Assembly: GCA_023663185.1 (NCBI GenBank)
Contig: JAMPHY010000015.1
Location: 1 to 64,000, forward strand
DNA: 64,000 bases
Origin: Clostridiales bacterium
Lineage (GTDB): Bacteria; Bacillota; Clostridia; Lachnospirales; Lachnospiraceae
Direction of reading: 5' to 3'
The notes under the pieces were generated by a model. That model did not search any database. It saw only the letters and a list, made by a program, of their open reading frames with translations, and was not told where the DNA came from. The position numbers and the translations under genes are program-made. This document shows, piece after piece, positions 52,475 to 60,774 of the stretch (positions are counted from its first letter, which is position 1; every line of letters begins with the position of its first letter).

Positions 52475-53080
52475 TTAATGAGAAGTATAATGTAAGTTAT
52501 CAAAATTTTTCACTTTATTACGATTGAGGTTATCATCATAAATATCCGATTTGTAATATTTTCCACCCTTTGCACATGATAGATAACCGGAAATAAGTTC
52601 CATTCCCATAAATGCCGGATAATTATACCCATCCGAATCGGTAATCAGCCATGTAGAAGCCTCTTTGAACCCAAATTGTGGATAATACTCAGGTCTTCCA
52701 AAAAACAAAATTGCCCCAAATCCCAATTCAGTCGCTTTGCATATCATGCTTTTGATGAGTGCTTTTCCAACATCTTTTTGCTGATACTCAGGCAGTACAC
52801 TAAGCGGTCCAAAATTCAAAACAGGGATAATACTATCGGAGGTTCTCACTTCTGCTTTGCTGCAGATAATATGTCCAACGACAATATTATCAACTTCCGC
52901 AACCAGACTTAATTCGGGAATACCATCACGTGTCCGTAATTCATGAACCATCCAGTGTTCATATGGGCAGCCAATACCACCCCGTTCAATTCTTTCAGGA
53001 TATGAAAAGGCAGCTCTTGTTACTTCTTCAACTCTGCGGTAATCCTTTTCCTGCTCGGTTCTGATTGAAATATCTATCAC
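52475..53080 (-). CDS. GNAT family N-acetyltransferase (YhbS-like)
   Basis: This 201-residue acetyltransferase has LNFGPLSVLPEYQQKDVGKA as the acetyl-CoA site, followed by GAILFFGRPEYYPQFGF, which resembles the YhbS-type group. The start is GTG; an ATG just upstream leads to an immediate stop, so GTG is the only good start. The ribosome site is weak. It lies 25 bp upstream of the other GNAT gene and 24 bp downstream of the methyltransferase gene. The substrate is unknown. Confidence 0.86.
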   Translation of the reverse strand: MIDISIRTEQEKDYRRVEEVTRAAFSYPERIERGGIGCPYEHWMVHELRTRDGIPELSLVAEVDNIVVGHIICSKAEVRTSDSIIPVLNFGPLSVLPEYQQKDVGKALIKSMICKATELGFGAILFFGRPEYYPQFGFKEASTWLITDSDGYNYPAFMGMELISGYLSCAKGGKYYKSDIYDDNLNRNKVKNFDNLHYTSH

Positions 53081-53104
53081 CCTATCTACATCTTTCTTTG
53101 ATAA

Positions 53105-53722
53105 TTATTTTACTTTCCTAGCAACAATTTTGTTTGATGCGTGCAAATGTTTCGGCACATTTGGATGTTCATCTTCAAACACATATGATTTAAACTGCAA
53201 TATTTCCCAATCAGCATACAACTCTTTAAGCTCCCCATCTTTTGACAGACCAATTGCAAATGGTGCAATATCCTCAGATGCCGGTACAGTATCTGTAAAT
53301 ATTTGTATTATATGAATACCGCCTATATTTGTATGTTCTTTTGCGCTATTTACAAATTTTTTCCACTCATTCTTTGCTACAAAATGCAATGTTCCAAAAC
53401 AAGTAATCATGTCATAATACTGTACAAATTTATATGTAGTTAAATCTGCTACAAATGAGTTTACTTGTACATTGGATAATTCACAAATATGTTTTAACTT
53501 TGCAATTCCATGTTCAGACAAATCAAACGCATCAACATGATGTCCCTGCCTAGCTAAATATATGGCATTTTGACCTTCGCCGCAACCTGCATCTAATATC
53601 TTTGCCGGATTGTTGATTAAGTGCTCAAATTCAGTAATAGTTGAATTAGGCTTGTTGGAAAATGTAATAGTATCATATTCCTGATATGATTTTTCCCAAA
53701 ACGGAACTAAATTATCGCTCAT
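53105..53722 (-). CDS. Class I SAM-dependent methyltransferase
   Basis: This 205-residue protein has the SAM-binding motif I ILDAGCGEGQNAIYLARQG, acidic motif II VDAFDLSEHGI, and YDMITCFGTLHFV as motif IV. The order and length match TehB/UbiE-like small-molecule methyltransferases; it is not a DNA methyltransferase. AGGTAGGA precedes the ATG. It is the first gene of a three-gene minus-strand group with two acetyltransferases. Its target is unknown. Confidence 0.87.
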   Translation of the reverse strand: MSDNLVPFWEKSYQEYDTITFSNKPNSTITEFEHLINNPAKILDAGCGEGQNAIYLARQGHHVDAFDLSEHGIAKLKHICELSNVQVNSFVADLTTYKFVQYYDMITCFGTLHFVAKNEWKKFVNSAKEHTNIGGIHIIQIFTDTVPASEDIAPFAIGLSKDGELKELYADWEILQFKSYVFEDEHPNVPKHLHASNKIVARKVK

Positions 53723-53927
53723 ACTTTTCCTACCTCAAATTGTCTATTCATTAAATTGTTAAATATTGTTATCTTAACACAAATACTCTCGCAAGTCCAT
53801 TGAATTTTTGGTTAGACTTTTTTTACGGAAAATTCAGTTTTCAAAAGACATCACACGATGTATAATATATAATACAAGTATGTTATTTCGTACTAATTCA
53901 GAATTAAGAAGGAAGGTAATGAAGAGT

Positions 53928-54149
53928 ATGAAGCGAGAAGATTACATTTCCGATGAGTTGGTTGTTAAACGTGTGAATGAGGCAGTAAGGATTGAGTTAG
54001 AGAAAAAGAAGGCGCTGGACGTTCCGGTATTTATATATGACAGGGAAAAACAGGTTATATATCAGCAGAACAGCGATGGTTCTAGGGTAGAAGTAGGAGA
54101 GAGAATGTGGAAGGAGCGTTATAGTGAGCGAGTTGCTAAAAAAGCCTGA
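53928..54149 (+). CDS. Small charged protein, possible antitoxin of the zeta-like toxin
   Basis: This predicted 73-residue protein (MKREDYISDELVVKRVNEAV) has a helical, Lys/Glu-rich first half and a short beta-like section VPVFIYDREKQVIYQQNSDG. Two ATG codons are possible (53919 and 53928); the second has better spacing from AAGGAAGG. Its 3' end overlaps the GTG start of the zeta-like gene by 26 bp, the usual layout of antitoxin then toxin. No family is assigned. A TATAAT-like promoter lies near 53862-53880. Confidence 0.6.
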   Translation: MKREDYISDELVVKRVNEAVRIELEKKKALDVPVFIYDREKQVIYQQNSDGSRVEVGERMWKERYSERVAKKA

Positions 54150-54716
54150 AATTGTTGTTTTTGCCGGTCCCAATGGCTCAGGTAAAAGTACTATTACTGA
54201 ATTACTAAAGCCACCGATGGATTATATCAATGCTGATGAAATCAAGAAAAATCTTAAATGCTCTGATTTGGAAGCTGCGCAATTAGCGGAGAAGCAACGG
54301 GAAGAACATATAGGGCATATGAATGAGTTCTGTTTTGAAACAGTTTTGTCAACAGAGCGAAATTTAAATTTATTAAAAAAGGCAAAAGAAAAGGGGTATT
54401 TTATACGCTGCTATTATGTGCTGACTGCTGATCCAATGATTAATGTCTGGCGAGTTAAATCAAGAGTAGAGTCAGGCGGCATGATGTGCCAGAAGATAAA
54501 ATTATTAAGAGGTATGTCAGAGCGCTTAAGTTGATAAAAGATTTGGTTAAAATCTGTGATGTGTGCCATATATACGACAATTCAGGTAGTAAGCCATTCC
54601 GAATATTTAAGAAACGTAAAGATAAGGTTTATTTTGATGAATGTGTTGACTGGCAATTTGAAGATATTCGGATATTGACAGCTTGTGATAATATGGAAAA
54701 TGGAAAATTGAATTAA
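54124..54716 (+). pseudogene. Zeta-toxin-like kinase gene broken by a one-base deletion
   Basis: The first part codes a P-loop kinase of the zeta-toxin family (VFAGPNGSGKSTITELL, then INADEIKKN and FETVLSTERN). After ESGG, near 54480, the frame is lost and translation ends within about 20 residues. In another frame the same product goes on as PEDKIIKRYVRALKLIKDL through to 54716. Adding one C at 54480 restores the expected GGHDVPEDK junction, giving about 197 residues. The start GTG follows AAGGAG. Either the gene is inactive or the base is a sequencing error. Confidence 0.85.
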
Positions 54717-54717
54717 G

Positions 54718-54762
54718 GAAAACGTCAGAAAAGCCCTGCGAAAGCAAGGCTTCTTTCCCCCC
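54718..54762 (+). terminator. Hairpin module shared with the structured RNA
   Basis: GAAAACGTCAG followed by AAAGCCCTGCGAAAGCAAGGCTT closely copies 51352-51388. The hairpin has a GAAA loop and lies 2 bp after the frameshifted gene. Only a C-run follows, so terminator strength is doubtful. Confidence 0.45.
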
Positions 54763-54774
54763 CTAAACCAAATA

Positions 54775-54804
54775 TTGACATAGTGCATGATAAACTGTTA
54801 AAAT
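54775..54804 (+). promoter_or_regulatory. Extended -10 promoter for the PAS hybrid kinase operon
   Basis: TTGACA (54775-54780) and TAAAAT (54799-54804) are 18 bp apart, and the -10 is preceded by TGT, the extended -10 pattern. It lies 50 bp before the kinase start codon and may drive the following signalling genes. Confidence 0.6.
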
Positions 54805-54854
54805 TAATATAAGTATAGCATAATCGGAAACTAAAAGTACAGGGAGGATTATTT

Positions 54855-57584
54855 ATGTACCATTGCCATGTTCAGTTCTACCTAGTCGGCAGTCAGTGCA
54901 GCGCATTTGAAATCATTAAGAAAATGCCGCCGCTTGAACATTTCACCCATAAATTTGCACAAAGCGGCATACCAGAGAAAAAGCTGACCGCCGGTGCAGA
55001 TGTGATTTTGGCTTATTTACAAGATAAAGACATAGAAGATACTATTAAAACGCTTGTATCAGATAAAAAGGAGGACGCAGAGCTTATTCTGTTTGCGGAC
55101 GCAGGGGCTGTCTGCGCTCTTAAAGAAGAGGAGCAGATTACGGATATCTGGCAGCCTGATATGACGGACGAAGAAGTGAAATTCCGCTTTAACAGATGGC
55201 AGCAGGCGTATAAGGTCAGCAAGGACCTGTGGCAGAGTAAGAATTATATGGACACTCTTATGAGCAGCACGCCGAATTTGGTCTGGTGTAAGGATATAGA
55301 TGGTTTACATAATGTAGTAAACGATAGTTTCTGTCAGATGGTAGGAAAGACGAAAAAACAGGTAATAGGGCGCGACCACGCATACATCTGGAATGCCAAG
55401 CCGGGCGATCCGGACTGCTCGGATTCAGATAACGAAGCGATAACCCAGAGACATACCTGTATATCGGAAGAGGTTATAAAGGCTGACGACGGCATGAAGA
55501 TTCTTGAGACCTATAAATCCCCACTTTATGATATTGACGGCAGCGTAATGGGAACGGCGGGAGTGGCGGTTGACGTAACTCAGGAGCGCACATATCAGCA
55601 GGAAATACTCAAGAAAAATCAGACTTTGGAAAAAATTTTTACCAATATAGACTGCGGCGTAGTACGTCATACCTTAGATGGAGAAATCTTAAGCATAAAT
55701 AGGGCGGCGCTTGAAATCTTAGGCTACGAATCCAAAGAGGAATTGATAGAAGCTGGCTTTAAGTTGATTTCACCGTCCGTTGTAGATGAAGATAGAAATA
55801 AACTGCGGGAAAAAATCCAAACCCTGAAAAAAGAGGGCGACAGCATTGAAGTGAACTACCGCGTGCGCCACAAGAACGGCGATATCGTATATGTTGTGGC
55901 TGATATTAAGCTGATGATGGAAGACGGCGAACTGATTTATCAGCGTTTCCTCTTAGACTGCACCGATCAGAAGCTGAATGAGCGGCGCAATATGGAACTG
56001 GTGTATGCGCTGAGCGTAGATTACAAATTCGTATGCTTTTTAGACTTGAATACGGGCAAGGGAATGTTAATACAGAATGATGGAACCGTGGATAAGGAAT
56101 ATATGGCCATGTTTAATGGCGAGCGGCCAATAGAAGAAAGCGTGCGGCTCTATATAGATAATTTTGTATACGAAGACGATAAGCCGCTTATGACACACTC
56201 TCTATCTTTGGAAAACCTGAAAGCAGAGCTTTCGTATGAGAAGATGTTCTATGTATATTATAGGGCGTTCATAGATGGCAAGATTTTATATTACCAGATG
56301 AAAGCGGTGCGTGCTGGCACATGGGAAGAAAATCAGGGCATTGTTATTGGCGTAAGATGTGTTGATGATGAAATCCGCAAGGATATGGAGAAGAGGGATT
56401 TGCTTGAGAACGCTCTTTTGCAGGCGAATAAGGCGAGTGAAGCTAAGAGCGCGTTCCTTTCCAATATGTCGCATGATATCCGTACGCCGATGAACGCTAT
56501 CGTCGGCTTTACGAATCTTGCCATAGCGCATATAGACAATACGGAGCAGGTTAAAGAATACTTAGGGAAAATTATGACGTCGGGCAACCACCTGCTGAGG
56601 CTGATTAATAACGTGTTAGATATGAGCCGTATTGAAAGCGGCAAGGTGCAGTTGGAAGAAAAGCCGTGTAATTTAATTGATATTATGAACGGACTGCGCA
56701 GTATTTTACAGGCGGATATCAACGCTAAACATATGCAGCTTGATATTGATACGCAGCAGATTAAGAACGTAAATATTTACTGCGATGTGCTAAGACTCGA
56801 CCAAGTGCTTTTAAATCTGGTAAGTAACTCTGTAAAGTATACACGTAATGGCGGCACAGTCAGCGTGAAGGTTGCACAAAAGGACGGAGCGCCGGAGGGT
56901 TACGCTAATTATGAGTTTTTAATCAAGGATAACGGAATAGGTATGAGCGAGGAATTTGTACAGCATATTTTCGAGCCGTTTGAAAGAGAAAAAAATTCGA
57001 CGCTCAGCGGGGTTCAGGGAACAGGACTCGGCATGGCTATTACCAAAAATATCGTAGACATGATGGCTGGCTCAATAGATGTAAAGAGTGAACTTGGCAA
57101 GGGGACGGAGTTTACCCTCTGTTTAATGCTGCGTCTGTATTCCGAAGAGCTTAAGCAACAGCCGGTGCAGACGGATAAAGAGAGCGTTTCTAACTCTAAG
57201 CGGCATACGGGACGTATTTTGCTTACGGAAGACGTCGAACTGAATCAGGAGGTCGCTACGGCGATTCTTTCAGACGCGGGATTTGAGGTAGAGATTGCCG
57301 ATAACGGACAGATTGCCGTGGATATGCTTAAGAAATCCAAGCCGGGATACTATAAACTTGTGCTTATGGACGTACAGATGCCGGTTATGAACGGGTATGA
57401 GGCGGCTAAAGAAATCCGCAAGCTTGAAAATCAGGAGCTTTCAACCATACCGATTATCGCCATGACTGCGAATGCCTTTGAGGAAGATAAGCAGGAGGCG
57501 ATAAAGAGCGGTATGAACGGGCATATTGCCAAGCCGATTGACATAGGAAATCTTTTTGAAACTTTAGATAGTATATTGTGCTGA
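54855..57584 (+). CDS. Cytosolic PAS hybrid sensor histidine kinase
   Basis: This 909-residue protein lacks membrane segments. Residues 1-100 form an unassigned N-terminal domain. PAS-1 starts near 135 (LVWCKDIDGLHNVVNDSFC) and PAS-2 near 275 (DGEILSINRAALEILGYES). A further PAS-like region precedes HisKA with H540 in NMSHDIRTPMNAI. The ATPase has NGIGMSEEF and GTGLGMAITK. One receiver domain ends it, with LTEDVELN and D839 in LMDVQMPVMNG. It senses an internal signal and is followed 21 bp later by a cyclic-di-GMP phosphodiesterase gene, its probable downstream link. GGGAGG precedes the ATG. Confidence 0.93.
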   Translation: MYHCHVQFYLVGSQCSAFEIIKKMPPLEHFTHKFAQSGIPEKKLTAGADVILAYLQDKDIEDTIKTLVSDKKEDAELILFADAGAVCALKEEEQITDIWQPDMTDEEVKFRFNRWQQAYKVSKDLWQSKNYMDTLMSSTPNLVWCKDIDGLHNVVNDSFCQMVGKTKKQVIGRDHAYIWNAKPGDPDCSDSDNEAITQRHTCISEEVIKADDGMKILETYKSPLYDIDGSVMGTAGVAVDVTQERTYQQEILKKNQTLEKIFTNIDCGVVRHTLDGEILSINRAALEILGYESKEELIEAGFKLISPSVVDEDRNKLREKIQTLKKEGDSIEVNYRVRHKNGDIVYVVADIKLMMEDGELIYQRFLLDCTDQKLNERRNMELVYALSVDYKFVCFLDLNTGKGMLIQNDGTVDKEYMAMFNGERPIEESVRLYIDNFVYEDDKPLMTHSLSLENLKAELSYEKMFYVYYRAFIDGKILYYQMKAVRAGTWEENQGIVIGVRCVDDEIRKDMEKRDLLENALLQANKASEAKSAFLSNMSHDIRTPMNAIVGFTNLAIAHIDNTEQVKEYLGKIMTSGNHLLRLINNVLDMSRIESGKVQLEEKPCNLIDIMNGLRSILQADINAKHMQLDIDTQQIKNVNIYCDVLRLDQVLLNLVSNSVKYTRNGGTVSVKVAQKDGAPEGYANYEFLIKDNGIGMSEEFVQHIFEPFEREKNSTLSGVQGTGLGMAITKNIVDMMAGSIDVKSELGKGTEFTLCLMLRLYSEELKQQPVQTDKESVSNSKRHTGRILLTEDVELNQEVATAILSDAGFEVEIADNGQIAVDMLKKSKPGYYKLVLMDVQMPVMNGYEAAKEIRKLENQELSTIPIIAMTANAFEEDKQEAIKSGMNGHIAKPIDIGNLFETLDSILC

Positions 57585-57605
57585 AAAGCGGAAACGGGGG
57601 TTATT

Positions 57606-59354
57606 ATGACGCATAAGGAGAAGGCGGGCGAACTGCTCAACCAGCAATATCACTGCTCACAGGCTTTGTTTGGAGCGTTTGCACAAGACTTTGGCATGGA
57701 TTTAAAGACAGCATTCAAAGTTAGCACCTGTTTCGGCGGTGGAATGAGGCAGGGCGGCACCTGCGGCTGTATCACAGCGTCACTATTGATAATTGGCATG
57801 GCGGTAGGCTTTTATGATTCTCAGGATAGGGAGTTGGAAGTCTATGCGAATAAAAAGACCGAAGAGTTCATCAGGCGTTTTACTGAAAAGATGGAAGGAG
57901 TAGTCGAATGCCGCGATATTCTCGGCAAAGATATCTCTAAACCGGACGAGGTCGCCATCATACGAAAAGAGGGACTTATCCTAAAGAAATGTCCGAAAGC
58001 GATTAATATAAGCATCGATATACTGGAGGATATGTTAGCGGATATTCTTAAAGATGTAAAAGATAGCGCTTTCAATCCGGAAGACCTTCCGACAGGTGAA
58101 GACGCCGAAAGGCTGCTTAAGCAGGTAAGTAAGAAGAGCCGTTTCAGAAGAAATGTCAACAGCCTCATTCATACTTCTGAGAAAAGTATAGCGTTTATTC
58201 AGTTTGATATCCGAAAATTTAAGATTATCAACGATTTGTATGGTGAAAGATTTGGAGACGAAATACTGGAATTTATCAGAAATACTATGGGGGAGGTATG
58301 CCATAGCGACCAGTATTTTGTCAATTTGCGCAGCGACGTGTTCATGATAGTGACCGAGTATGACGACGTAAAGGACATAACCGAACTTATACATAGACTG
58401 GACGAAAAGATTAACAATTATAAAGACGTAAGGCTTTATCTGGTTTACGGCGTATATATGGTGGAAGATAAGACTATGGAGCAGCGGCAGATGCAGGATA
58501 GGGCGTCTATGGCGAGAAAAGCGGCAAAGAATAATGTGCTGACTAATATTCTTTTCTATCAGGAGCAGTTTAAGGAGACTCTTTATAACAAGAAGTTTAT
58601 CGAAGAGAATATGCAGACTGCGATTAACGAAAGACAGTTTTTGATGTATTTACAGCCTAAGTACAGTATAACGCGCAATGAAATTATCGGCGCGGAGGCG
58701 CTTGTGAGATGGCGTAATCCGGAGCGCGGCATGATATTCCCCGATCAGTTTATTCCGATTATAGAAGAGAACGGCTTCATTAAGAAGGTGGATTATTACA
58801 TATGGGAAGAGGCGTGTAAGTTTATAAAGAAATGTATAGACATAGGGATAGAAGACTGTCCGGTATCCGTCAACGTATCCAGAATCCATCTGCGCGATAA
58901 TGAATGTATATATGTACTTGACGATATGATAGCAAGACACGGCATTCCTAAGAAAATGCTTGAACTTGAGATTACAGAGACGGCAGGCAATCAGGAAATA
59001 AGTAAAAAGGCGCTTAGACTTAAAGAAGAAGGCTATACGCTGCTTATGGACGATTTCGGCAGCGGGTATTCTTCACTGGATATTCTTTTAGAGACGCCGT
59101 TTGACGTAATCAAGCTGGATAAGAAATTCATGGAGAATATGATGATATCGAGCAAGGGAAGGCTTATCTTAGAGCAGATAGTTTCGATGGTGAATAAACT
59201 GGAACTCGGACTTTTGGCGGAAGGCGTAGAGACAAAGGAGCAGACCGAACTCTTAGAGGGTATCGGCTGCGACCAAGTACAAGGATATTATTATGCTAAG
59301 CCCATGCCGGAAGAGGAATTTTTTGAACTTATTAAAAAACAAAAGCTTTCTTGA
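57606..59354 (+). CDS. C_GCAxxG_C_C - degenerate GGDEF - EAL fusion (c-di-GMP phosphodiesterase)
   Basis: This 582-residue protein is built from three parts. Residues 1-130 match the C_GCAxxG_C_C redox-type family (QYHCSQALFGAFAQ, GTCGCITASL, plus later Cys in VECRDI and KKCPKA). Residues about 185-320 are a GGDEF fold in which the active motif reads RSDVF, so no cyclase is expected. Residues about 330-580 are an EAL domain with E364 in EALVRW, N in VSVNVSRIH, E in EITETA, DD in LLMDDFGSGYSSL, K in VIKLDKKF and E in AEGVET: the full set for hydrolysing c-di-GMP. The Cys domain may bind a metal or cluster and gate the enzyme by redox state. GGGGG precedes the ATG. Confidence 0.9.
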   Translation: MTHKEKAGELLNQQYHCSQALFGAFAQDFGMDLKTAFKVSTCFGGGMRQGGTCGCITASLLIIGMAVGFYDSQDRELEVYANKKTEEFIRRFTEKMEGVVECRDILGKDISKPDEVAIIRKEGLILKKCPKAINISIDILEDMLADILKDVKDSAFNPEDLPTGEDAERLLKQVSKKSRFRRNVNSLIHTSEKSIAFIQFDIRKFKIINDLYGERFGDEILEFIRNTMGEVCHSDQYFVNLRSDVFMIVTEYDDVKDITELIHRLDEKINNYKDVRLYLVYGVYMVEDKTMEQRQMQDRASMARKAAKNNVLTNILFYQEQFKETLYNKKFIEENMQTAINERQFLMYLQPKYSITRNEIIGAEALVRWRNPERGMIFPDQFIPIIEENGFIKKVDYYIWEEACKFIKKCIDIGIEDCPVSVNVSRIHLRDNECIYVLDDMIARHGIPKKMLELEITETAGNQEISKKALRLKEEGYTLLMDDFGSGYSSLDILLETPFDVIKLDKKFMENMMISSKGRLILEQIVSMVNKLELGLLAEGVETKEQTELLEGIGCDQVQGYYYAKPMPEEEFFELIKKQKLS

Positions 59355-59400
59355 CAAATAAAGATTTATATATATGCAGTTTAATTTGCGACTTTTTATT

Positions 59401-59470
59401 AAAAAACCAGACAAGATTTGCGACATTTATATTGAAAACGATATTTTTGTCGATTTTTCTGGTTTTTTTT
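59401..59470 (+). terminator. Terminator after the EAL fusion gene
   Basis: AAAAAACCAGA (59401-59411) pairs with TCTGGTTTTTT (59458-59468) and a T-run follows. Inside, CGACA (59421-59425) pairs with TGTCG (59448-59452). ATTTGCGAC occurs twice nearby, at 59384 and 59416. The arms could also stop transcription from the other side. Confidence 0.75.
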
Positions 59471-59492
59471 GAAGAATTTTTTATGATTTTTA

Positions 59493-59522
59493 TTGACAAT
59501 TATAATAGATTAGTAGTATTTT
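59493..59522 (+). promoter_or_regulatory. Putative promoter of the REC-HD-GYP operon
   Basis: TTGACA (59493-59498) is followed at 18 bp by TATTTT (59517-59522). A further TATAAT at 59565-59570 lies only 20 bp before the start codon. The gap 59355-59590 holds only this and the terminator. Confidence 0.45.
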
Positions 59523-59590
59523 ATTATTGAAATAAAAAGTGGAGGTTAAATTCACGGATTTTTCTATAATGTAAGTGGAGGAAGATGCGT

Positions 59591-60682
59591 ATGAATACGG
59601 ACAAACTAAAGATACTTATTGTTGATGATGAAGAGGTAAACAGAGACATACTCAAAGAGATGTTCAGGAATGCGAAATACAATATTCTTGAAGCGGAAGA
59701 TGGGGAAACCGCTACTCATATTATAAGCGAGAACCCGGATTTGTCTTTGGTACTGTTAGACATAGTAATGCCTATTATGGACGGGTTCGGCGTACTTGAG
59801 TACATGCACGAGAATAACTTCTTAGACAGCATTCCGGTTATCTTAATTACCAGCGAGGACGCGCTGGACAGTGAGGATCAGGCATATTCATACGGAGTTA
59901 TGGACGTTATACATAAGCCGTTTTACCCGCATATAGTAAAGAGAAGAAGTAAGAATATTATTGAACTGTTCCAGAATAAAAATAACATGGAGTTACGCCT
60001 GAAAGAGCAGGAAGCAGAAATCAGGGCTCAGGAGAAGGAAATACGTTCTAATAACGAGTTTATGATTGAAATGCTCAGCTCCGTAGTCGAGGCAAGAAGC
60101 GCCGAGTCAGGAGAGCATACCAGACGTATCAAGTATTTTACAAGAATTATGTTAAAGTATTTGATGAAGTATTTCCCGAAGTACGGAATTACTCCCGAAC
60201 AGGCGGATTTGATATGTCAGGCGTCAGCGCTTCATGATATCGGTAAGATAGGCATACCAGACGCGATACTGCTTAAACCGGGAAGACTTACGCCGGAAGA
60301 ATTTGAAATAATGAAAACTCACTCGACTATCGGCAGCGAGATATTGGAAAAGAGTTTCAAAAACAGAGAAACTGATTTTTACCGTTACAGTTATAACATC
60401 TGCCGTTACCACCATGAGAGATGGGACGGTAAAGGATATCCCGACCATCTTAAAGGGGACGAGATACCGATTTATACACAAGTTGTTGCCATTGCAGATG
60501 TTTACGACGCGCTGGTAAGTCCGAGAGTATATAAGAGTGCGTATGCTAACAACATTGCATACGAGATGATAATGAATGGGGAATGCGGTCAGTTTTCACC
60601 TGACGTACTTGAATGTTTTGGGCTTGCTAAGGAAGATTTCTTCAATATAGTAGAAGTAATTAAGATGTTTGATTTTACCTGA
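59591..60682 (+). CDS. Response regulator with intact HD-GYP domain (c-di-GMP phosphodiesterase)
   Basis: This 363-residue protein has an N-terminal receiver (DDEEVNRDIL; phospho-acceptor D57 in LLDIVMPIMDG; Lys in IHKPFYP). A helical linker follows, then an HD-GYP domain with H215-D216 in ALHDIGKIGIPD, RYHHERWDGKGYP and IADVYDALVS. All metal and GYP residues are kept, so it should cut c-di-GMP when phosphorylated. The second ATG (59591) is chosen because GGAGG lies 8 bases before it; the one at 59585 is too near. A kinase gene follows after a hairpin. Confidence 0.93.
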   Translation: MNTDKLKILIVDDEEVNRDILKEMFRNAKYNILEAEDGETATHIISENPDLSLVLLDIVMPIMDGFGVLEYMHENNFLDSIPVILITSEDALDSEDQAYSYGVMDVIHKPFYPHIVKRRSKNIIELFQNKNNMELRLKEQEAEIRAQEKEIRSNNEFMIEMLSSVVEARSAESGEHTRRIKYFTRIMLKYLMKYFPKYGITPEQADLICQASALHDIGKIGIPDAILLKPGRLTPEEFEIMKTHSTIGSEILEKSFKNRETDFYRYSYNICRYHHERWDGKGYPDHLKGDEIPIYTQVVAIADVYDALVSPRVYKSAYANNIAYEMIMNGECGQFSPDVLECFGLAKEDFFNIVEVIKMFDFT

Positions 60683-60696
60683 TACAACACTCAATA

Positions 60697-60731
60697 GGCA
60701 GCAAAAACATTACCGGGTTTTTGTTGCCTTT
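60697..60731 (+). terminator. Possible terminator between REC-HD-GYP and kinase genes
   Basis: GGCAGCAAAAAC (60697-60708) pairs with GTTTTTGTTGCC (60717-60728) with one wobble, followed by TTT. The T-run is short, so some read-through into the next gene is likely. Confidence 0.55.
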
Positions 60732-60774
60732 ATGAATGAAATCGGGAAACATTGCTTTTGCGGGGAGGAACATG

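Noticed and set aside
28661..53920. TATTTCGTA string shared by the leaders at about 28680 and 53885
   Set aside because: Only nine bases plus loose AT-rich similarity; probably chance in promoter-like sequence.
51352..54762. Integron-like cassette array with attC sites
   Set aside because: Only two similar hairpins, genes on both strands, and no integrase; a shared terminator or accessory module fits better.
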